Source of the DNA: Obelidium mucronatum
Lineage: Eukaryota > Chytridiomycota > Chytridiomycetes > Chytridiales > Chytriomycetaceae
Direction: 5' to 3'
Length of the DNA: 15,271 nucleotides
Assembly: GCA_025765595.1 (NCBI GenBank)
Contig: JAIVFH010000542.1
Coordinates: 1 to 15,271, forward strand
Part shown: positions 9,391 through 15,271 of the stretch, piece by piece
Layout: each line of letters begins with the position of its first letter
Numbering within the stretch: position 1 is the first letter of the stretch
Program-made: the position numbers and the translations under genes
Notes under the pieces: model-generated
What the model was told of the DNA's origin: nothing
What the model saw: only the letters and a program-made list of their open reading frames with translations
Databases searched by the model: none

Positions 9391-9722
9391 GAAGGTGTAT
9401 CACGAGCATGCAATCGTGTTGGGCGGTTGCCATACAAGCTCGGGAAACATTTTTTTGTGTTAAATTGTAGATTCGGACATTCCACTGAAAAGTAACCTCT
9501 CAGAAATGGTAAACCGCAGAACTCTTGCAAGGGGGGCGGCCTGGAAAGACCGCCTTTCTCCCAGAACATCGTGCCGTACCCTGCCTCTGTGTTGGACGGT
9601 TACGCCGGAGAAATTGTTTGTTTATCACCTTCTCGTAGTATCCCCTTTCTTGTTTATAAGGTTGAAGAATAAATACTCATTTTGATTTTGTTCTATCAAG
9701 TCGAGTTTCAGGATAATTCAGT
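9391..9722. other. Gene-free stretch with LTR-like starts
   Basis: No gene is supported. Two places begin with similar sequence, TGTTGGGCGGTTGC (9417) and TGTTGGACGGTTAC (9590), the usual start of Ty1/Copia-type LTRs. The second is followed by TATAA (about 9654) and AATAAA (about 9668), as inside an LTR. A GC-rich hairpin lies at 9531-9558. No LTR end or target duplication could be identified, so this is at most a degraded remnant. Confidence 0.3.
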
Positions 9723-9728
9723 TTTATT
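9723..9728 (-). terminator. Polyadenylation signal of the small HSP gene
   Basis: AATAAA on the minus strand about 80 bases beyond the small HSP stop codon. Confidence 0.6.
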
Positions 9729-9806
9729 TCATACTTTCGTTCCGCCAGCAAAATCAAAAAAACCATGAAAGAAAGATTACTCATATCCAAAAAAAAACAA
9801 GAAAAA

Positions 9807-10357
9807 TCACTGGACGTTAATCTTCTTGACTCCTTCATCCAAAGCCTTCTTCAAAAGAGTCAATTCAAGAACACCATGGTCCATAGTGGCAGTAACCGCG
9901 TCAGCATTGGCATCATTGGGAAGGCGGACGCTTCGAGAGAACTTCCCAAACGAGCGCTCAACAATATGGCGTTGATCATCTTTGGTCTCCTTTTTGGTGT
10001 TGCGTTCTCCAGAGATTGTCAAGATGTTGTCCTTGATTGTGATGTTGACTTCGTCCTGGTTGGTGAAATAAGAATACAACGGTCAACCCCCATACTTAAG
10101 AAAATGTGATGCACAGTAGAACGAGGGAAAAATATGATATTTACCTTCTTCACACCAGGAAGGTCGGCATGTACAATGTACCCTTTCTCGTTTTCAGTCA
10201 AGTCCAAACGCGCGTTGAAGGAACCACCCCAGTACTTTGAGGAAATCTGGTTCGCATCATCCGTGTTTGACTCAGTTGAAGTCATGGCGTTGAGTTGGGC
10301 ATTCAAGAGGCGATCAAAATCGCGGAAGAGAGAGTCGCGTGGTAAGAACACAGCCAT
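9807..10357 (-). CDS. HSP20: Small heat-shock protein (Hsp20 / alpha-crystallin family)
   Basis: ATP-independent chaperone of the cytosol that binds unfolding proteins as oligomers. Two exons on the minus strand, 10357-10145 and 10055-9807, with an 89 bp intron in phase 0; 153 residues. A short N-terminal arm (SLFRDFDRLLNAQL) precedes an alpha-crystallin domain from about residue 48. Visible in it are ADLPGVKK, DEVNITIKDNILTISGER, a loop rich in Lys, Glu and Asp, SFGKFSRSVRLPNDA and the hallmark GVLELTLLKK. The C-terminal tail ends INV, an I/V-x-I/V motif used for dimer-dimer contact. The intron splits the domain just after GVKK. The start is the first ATG; the frame is open upstream only from a TTG. 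It has its own TATA box and heat-shock element and is divergent from the CEMIP-like gene. Confidence 0.95.
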
Positions 10358-10430
10358 TTTTAATTGTTGGTAGTAGTGTTGATTTAGAATCAAATGTTTC
10401 TGGTTTCTACAGGGACGGGACGCGAGGCCC

Positions 10431-10440
10431 TTTTTATATC
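10431..10440 (-). promoter_or_regulatory. TATA box of the small HSP gene
   Basis: GATATAAAAA on the minus strand, 74 bases upstream of the HSP start codon. Transcription starting about 30 bases downstream would give a leader of roughly 45 bases. Confidence 0.65.
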
Positions 10441-10470
10441 TTTTTTTTGATTTGTAATTTTGATGCGGAT

Positions 10471-10477
10471 TGACTCA
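10471..10477. promoter_or_regulatory. TGACTCA (Gcn4/AP-1-type) site
   Basis: Perfect palindromic TGACTCA, the core bound by Gcn4, AP-1 and related bZIP factors. It lies between the TATA box and the heat-shock element of the small HSP promoter. A 7-mer can occur by chance, so function is inferred from position. Confidence 0.45.
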
Positions 10478-10509
10478 TGCATGCTTTGCTGATTATGAAA
10501 GGATAATCG

Positions 10510-10529
10510 CGAAATTTCCAGGTTTTTCG
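10510..10529. promoter_or_regulatory. Heat-shock element
   Basis: Four 5-base units: cGAAa, tTTCc, aGGtt, tTTCg. Three match the alternating nGAAn/nTTCn consensus bound by heat-shock factor and one is degenerate. It sits about 70 bases upstream of the TATA box of the small HSP gene. Confidence 0.6.
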
Positions 10530-10890
10530 ATCATATTCCATCCGTTACACAAAGTCTTTTCTATTCCATAACACAGAAATCCTGGATCGACAAGGCTAAC
10601 GTATGATTCTGAACTTGATTGCTAGTCTTTTCAGATTCTGTTGGTGCTTTGTTGGAACCTTTGATCGATTTGTGAGCAAGGTTTGTTTTTAAATCAAAGC
10701 CGCTGCCAATGCTTTAAAGAAACAAGCAATCCCTAATCCCATATTGAATCGAGAAATTTGATTACTAGGCGCCGAGTTAGCGCTGACAAGTTGTCTGTCG
10801 CGTTCTGACAATCCAAACGGATGCCTGCACGAAACTTCTAAAAGAAGGATCGAAACAAACTTGAATTCAAGAAATCAAATTACGACTTCA

Positions 10891-13800
10891 ATGAAGTGTA
10901 TTTTGATCTCTGCTTGGTTTGCTGTCGCTGTGGTTGGGCTTCCGCTCCCACTGGATTCCAGTTTGTTGCAGGAGCACGTGGTTGTTTCTTCAAGAGACAC
11001 GAAATCGACTGCTGTTCCAACCGTGAATACAGTCCCTGCCGATCCCAAGACATACACCGCTTTTATTAACACAGCCATTCAAAATCATTGGTCGGAATCT
11101 GTTACGCTTCCGCGTCCAAACACGTCCAATGTCTTTGCCGAGAACAGGTTCCTAAAATTACCCCCCCGGCTCCAGCGCTTCATCTTTCACCGATTACTAA
11201 TTCAAACCGCAAATAGTCGTCAGATTGACTGCCCCCATCGCGCAGCAGATACCAAAAATTGGGAATCCGCAGACACGTGGCCAAACAAGATTGTTCCATC
11301 TGCTGACGGCCAAAATATTACAATCCCAGTCAACACAACTGTCCTCATCTCGGCCACATCACTGGACCCTTTCCACGTCTACGGAACAATCACGATACCG
11401 TCTGGGTCTGGAATCGTGTTCAACGACGAATCAATCACATTGAATACGAGAGGGATTCTGATTGATGGAGGCTCTTTGAAGGCTGGATCGGAAACCTGTA
11501 GACTCAGAAGCTATATAGCGATCATTCTTCATGGAGTTAAACCGGCGCCATTAACTGCCGTACCTCCTCCTATTGTAAAAGGTGAATCTTAAGTCGATTG
11601 ACAGGTTTTAATCTAATACTATGGCTCTAAGGAATTGCTGCGGTGAATGGAGGGACTCTAGATATTCATGGTCAAGTTTATGCACCTGCGTGGACGCGTT
11701 TATCTGTGACGGCTCGCAAGGGAGATACCCAAATCTTGGTTCAAGACCTAGTCAATTGGGAAGTTGGTCAATCAATTCTCGTCACTACCACAGCCACCAA
11801 GGACAGCAGAGACTTCAATCAAAACGATGTGTCTGTCATTAAAAATATTACTGTGGCAGCTGGAATCGGCAGCGCAGTCACTGTGATCGGATTGGAGAAA
11901 CCGCTCCTCTACAATCATTATGGTGGATCTGAGTATCAAGCAGAAGTCGGTCTTTTGAGTCGCCGAATTCTTATTAAGGGAGACGACACTTATTCTAATC
12001 TGACTGACACTGCCGCAGTTTGTGTTGGGGACACCATGAGTGCTGTTTCTACAAATCCTTGCGGGGCTCCAAAAGGATACGGAGGCCACATCCAAATTAT
12101 TGGATCCGCAATTGGACGCGTTCGAGGGGTCGAGCTTTTCCAGATGGGTTAGTGGTGTTGGTTCCCTTGTTGCTCAATTCTGATTCCAAACAACAAAAAA
12201 AGGTCAAACAAACGTCATGGGAAGATATCCGTACCATATTCACATGGCAAAAGACAATGGTCGAAATAGCTATCTTGATTCGAGCTCAATTCACCAAAGT
12301 TTCTTTCGTTGCATGAGTATTCACGGTTCTTCCAATGTCACAATCTCCAATAACGTCGCCTTTGATATCACCGGAAACTGCTTCTATATAGAAGATGGTG
12401 TTGAGGAAGATAATTTGTTTCAATTCAACCTGGCAGCCCACATTCACTTCTTGGGATCCCCCACCAACCCTAAAACGTTTTACACCCAGGGATTGGATCT
12501 TGTTTGGGAGGATCCTGTCAATTTAATTGTACCAACCGATGTAACAGCTGCCCCATTTTATATTACGAACCCTTACAACTCGTTTATTGGTAACGCTGCC
12601 TCTGGGGGTTGGGCTGGGTATTCCTTCCCCAGCATGCCTGCTGCAACAGGGTTGAGTGCCAATACACCAGGAATTTCACCAAGCTCTCGACCATTGAAAG
12701 TATTTGAAGGTAATTCCGCTCATTCCACTGGGTTTTGGTGGGCGAACGGTGCTGGTGTTTACGTTGGTGGGTTATTCAAAACTGAGGCAAATGGCTCATT
12801 GTCTTACAACCCCGGACGAGTCGTTTCTGCACTTGCCCGTACTTGCAAAGTCCCTTTGACTGCCTCTGGTAGCTGCTCTTCGCCGGCTTGGATGAGATTC
12901 AACAATACCAAAGTTTTTCTTGCCAATCGCGGCATTATGCACTGGGGAGTGCGTGTTGAAATTTTCCGATACGAAGGGCATGATTGTGGGATATCAGCTA
13001 ACGTTTTTGGACAAGTCTGGATCGACCAGATGCTAGCTATTTGTCGTACCAACAACACATTCATGCCATACTTGAGCGGTTGCCCGTCAGCTGGAACATC
13101 CAATTCTTGGAAATGCGCTGGCAGAGACTCTTCCTATTGGAATAGCATGCTAGGTTTCTCTTGGTACGACACGGGGCAGAACCATATTATTTCGAATGCT
13201 ACGTTCCGTACGTGTACGAATGCATGGGCTCCTGCGTTACAACGCAAATCAATGGCGGTCTGGCAATTTTTAACCCACAGTGATCAATATATCCCAAATG
13301 TGATGCAAGCAACGAGAAATATTACATATCAAAACTGTAATGCGAGTCAACTTTGGATTTTCAATAATTATCAACGCACGACCGTGTCCGGCAGGCTGCA
13401 GAGCTGGTATAAACCATTGCACTGTCACGGTTTAATATTAATTTTGCTCATTTTCTTGGAATATCAGGTTGGACTTTGACGGTACAGCCAGTCTTTCAGC
13501 TGGAAGAACAATGATAGGATCTTCATGGGCCAATGAATGGTGGAATCCATATGGAACTCCCAAATGCCGCCTAGCACCCGCCAATATGAGCATGTGGCTC
13601 TGCACGGATGACAAAATCTCTGAAGCATCCATCTACCTGACAGCTGACCCCACTCAAACAGGTCTCATTGGAACTACGCAATGTTCCAACGGTGACTTGA
13701 GCATTTCTTGTCCAATAATCGGATACGCAGCCCATACTGGCTCGAAAAACATCACCAATGGGTTACCTTTGACCATCAACACTCAAATCACAGGTCCACT

Positions 13801-14356
13801 TCTCCAACCCAACGGTACTGAGTGGTTTGTGAGATATAATGCAGGATCTCCTATGAACTTGACCATCAGCCGAATGCAGTTCCCGTCCGAAAAAAACAGC
13901 CTCGTGCTGGTACTACCTTATCCCCCAGGAACATCTTTTAATGTCACAGCAAACGCAGCAACCTGGTGCTATCCGTCAAAGAAAACAATCTGTAAACAAT
14001 CTTTCAATCAAACGACAAGCATGGCGGACTTCCAAAGCCTCGCAAATACAGCGGGAAATGCCTTCTATTTTGACAACATCACAAACTTACTGTATGTCAA
14101 TATCATGCCCTTGATTGACAGCAACTTGGGAACTGGTGGGGTCTTTAATCGAGCAGGAATCACCTTGAATGCAGGTGCTTGGAGTGCAAATTTAGTGATC
14201 CAAGCGCGTGGGTGTAATTCCACAGATGGGGTGTATTGTACATTGAATACGCCCTCAAATCTGTCACCTCCTGTCGCATCAGCATCGCTTACACAGAAAT
14301 CATTGAGCAAGGTACAATTTTTCCTTGTTTGCCTTGTGTTGGTTTGTCTTTTCTAA
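10891..14356 (+). CDS. CEMIP/TMEM2-family secreted G8-domain, beta-helix protein with GPI-like tail
   Basis: Exons 10891-11581, 11632-12147, 12203-13406, 13468-14356; 1099 residues. Residues 1 to about 17 form a signal peptide. A G8 domain starts near residue 114, with WESADTWPNKIVPSADG then HVYGTITIPSGSGIVF. After it come NGGTLDIHGQVY, LEKPLLYNHYGG, and the family's most conserved block, GRYPYHIHM (residues 409-417), followed by parallel beta-helix repeats (SFFRCMSIHGSSNVTISNN, GNCFYIEDGVEE). A later LDFDGTASLSAG block also matches the family. Animal members depolymerise hyaluronan. Many N-x-S/T sites fit secretion. The C-terminus is a Ser-rich stretch then a terminal hydrophobic run (VQFFLVCLVLVCLF), like a GPI-anchor signal; alternatively a GTACAA donor before it starts an intron. 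Activity on hyaluronan in a fungus is unproven, and another glycan may be the substrate. Confidence 0.88.
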
Positions 14357-14810
14357 AGTTCGTGTATCATTCCAAGCCATGTCCGCCATGAAGAAATCGA
14401 TAAAAAGAATCCATAAGTTCAGCAATTAAATTTTCATTCATCACTTTGAGAAAGGCGCAACATATCATCTCAATAAAAAAGACGGGACGTGTTCGTTTCC
14501 TTTTTCATCTTGAGTGGATAAGATTCTTTTCACCTCTGCATCCATTCCGCTGCTTCCCAATTTTTGAAGGAGAAGCAGTACACCGAATTGAAATGCAAGA
14601 ACGCTATTCTCAAGGTACAGTTTTCATGTGTCGATGGACGCGTTGAGTTTCAAGTTAGCGAGCAAACGTCCTCGACACAAGGCTCAGATTTCATGTTATA
14701 CGAAGGCACCGTATGATTCAGGAAGTAAACTCCCTGTAGCCTGTGCTTGTAAAGAGTTTGAACAGTGTGATTTTGTGATTTATAATTTGTCAGAATCAGA
14801 CACGATCAAT
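14357..14810. other. Intergenic region after the CEMIP-like gene
   Basis: Contains the CEMIP-like 3' UTR with AATAAA, and probably the promoter and leader of the next gene. A 66-codon open frame at 14446-14646 has no recognisable domain. The frame of the downstream gene stays open back to about 14592. Confidence 0.45.
14472..14477 (+). terminator. Polyadenylation signal of the CEMIP-like gene
   Basis: AATAAA about 115 bases after the CEMIP-like stop codon; an AATTAAA variant lies nearer, at about 14424. Confidence 0.5.
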
Positions 14811-15271
14811 ATGATACGCCTCACAAGGGAGGCTCGAGAATCAATCCGCAGCCTCCTTCACTCTTTTATTATTTCAGTTGTTCGCTGCGTCGACTCACGG
14901 CCAGTCTACTCAATCTCTATATTTTTTATTGGAATATCTTGTTATTCCTCAGCACTGTTCCGCTCACTTGTCTTTTACATTCTCGTCCTGGTTGGCATTT
15001 GGACTCTTTTCAGCGTTGAAGAGACCTCGCTGCGAAAGTCTAAATTAATCGGGAAAACTGTCTTGGGCCTTGTGAGGGAATCCTCGACTTTCTTGCTTCC
15101 CCAATCGCGGTCGCCAGCAAAGGCGGGTGCTACTGCATCGAAGCCACAGCCTCCAGCTCAAAAAATTCAGATATCCATCCCTCTGGCTCCAAAGGCAGAG
15201 AGAGCCCTGCTTGACTTTGTCGCTGCTCTCTCGAAATCCACCATAGAGCCAATCATTAGCACCGTGACATA
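14811..15271 (+). CDS. Membrane protein, 5' part (runs off window); possibly PXA-type sorting nexin
   Basis: An uninterrupted open frame of 153 codons reaches the right edge without a stop. The predicted N-terminus has an amphipathic stretch, then two closely spaced hydrophobic segments (YSISIFFIGISCY and LVFYILVLVGIWTLF), a basic segment, a Pro/Ala-rich linker, and ALLDFVAALSKSTIEPIIS at the edge. Two N-terminal membrane helices followed by a helical domain resemble Mdm1/Snx13-type sorting nexins with a PXA domain, but too little is visible to be sure. The ATG at 14811 is chosen for its A at -3 and because the helices then lie near the N-terminus. An in-frame ATG at 14634 would add 59 residues with no recognised motif. 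It may have introns beyond the window. Confidence 0.5.
   Translation, partial: MIRLTREARESIRSLLHSFIISVVRCVDSRPVYSISIFFIGISCYSSALFRSLVFYILVLVGIWTLFSVEETSLRKSKLIGKTVLGLVRESSTFLLPQSRSPAKAGATASKPQPPAQKIQISIPLAPKAERALLDFVAALSKSTIEPIISTVT

Larger units (their letters stand above)
10358..10890. other. Divergent intergenic region, small HSP / CEMIP-like gene
   Basis: 533 bases between two divergent start codons, the longest clear promoter region in the window. The HSP side holds a TATA box, a TGACTCA site and a heat-shock element, listed separately. Nearer the CEMIP-like gene there is a GCCAATG box (about 10704) and one TTC-NN-GAA pair (about 10865-10872). No coding sequence is seen. Confidence 0.6.

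Noticed and set aside
9336..9569. Minus-strand 77-codon open frame overlapping tRNA copy 2
   Set aside because: It runs through the tRNA gene in antisense; tail residues derive from the tRNA sequence and nothing resembles a protein family.
11772..12095. Minus-strand 107-codon open frame inside the CEMIP-like gene
   Set aside because: It lies fully antisense to a well-supported exon and has no recognisable domain.
14446..14646. Plus-strand 66-codon open frame upstream of the last gene
   Set aside because: It begins at the CEMIP-like polyadenylation signal and lacks motifs. It could be an upstream exon with the GTACAG donor at 14615, but nothing supports that.
10601..14718. Shared 10-mer CGTATGATTC upstream of two genes (about 10601 and 14710)
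   Set aside because: A 10-base match with no extended similarity is within chance over 15 kb, and the contexts differ.

Overview
The window is nuclear DNA of a compact eukaryote, most likely a zoosporic (chytrid-like) fungus. Every recognisable protein gene but one is interrupted by short GT-AG introns (26 reconstructed here, about 39-93 bp). Genes are packed on both strands, with 71-77 bp divergent promoters, short tail-to-tail gaps and AATAAA-type polyadenylation signals. The two tRNA genes carry eukaryotic internal A and B boxes. The fungal assignment is inference: a fungal-type TVP23 is combined with proteins usually thought of as animal-like (TopBP1 with its animal-type linker motif, a CEMIP/G8 protein, a two-helix sensor receptor). 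There is no rRNA, CRISPR, operon or prokaryotic signal.

Layout, left to right: (1) 3' part of a TopBP1-like DNA-damage checkpoint scaffold, + strand, 1-1905. (2) TVP23-family Golgi membrane protein, - strand, 2109-3110, with a polyglutamine N-terminus. (3) A complete 61-residue stand-alone RING protein, + strand, 3182-3367, sharing a 71 bp promoter with TVP23. (4) tRNA-Met(CAU) copy 1. (5) Secreted M14 zinc procarboxypeptidase of A-type specificity, - strand, 3811-5595, divergent across 77 bp from (6) a two-transmembrane Cache/HAMP-like receptor with no output domain, + strand, 5673-7455. (7) ESCRT-I subunit VPS37, - strand, 7536-8983. (8) tRNA-Met(CAU) copy 2, followed by a gene-free stretch with LTR-like ends. 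(9) A small heat-shock protein with a TATA box and heat-shock element, - strand, 9807-10357. (10) A 1099-residue secreted G8/beta-helix protein of the CEMIP/TMEM2 hyaluronidase family with a GPI-like tail, + strand, 10891-14356. (11) The 5' part of a membrane protein running off the right edge.

The genes do not form one pathway. Loose themes are membrane traffic (TVP23, VPS37, possibly the last gene), extracellular degradation (carboxypeptidase, CEMIP-like protein) and sensing or stress (receptor, small HSP). The most interesting items are the fungal CEMIP-like protein, the receptor that ends at its HAMP-like segment, and the minimal RING protein. All exon boundaries were inferred by eye from reading frame, splice dinucleotides and family similarity; none is confirmed by transcripts.
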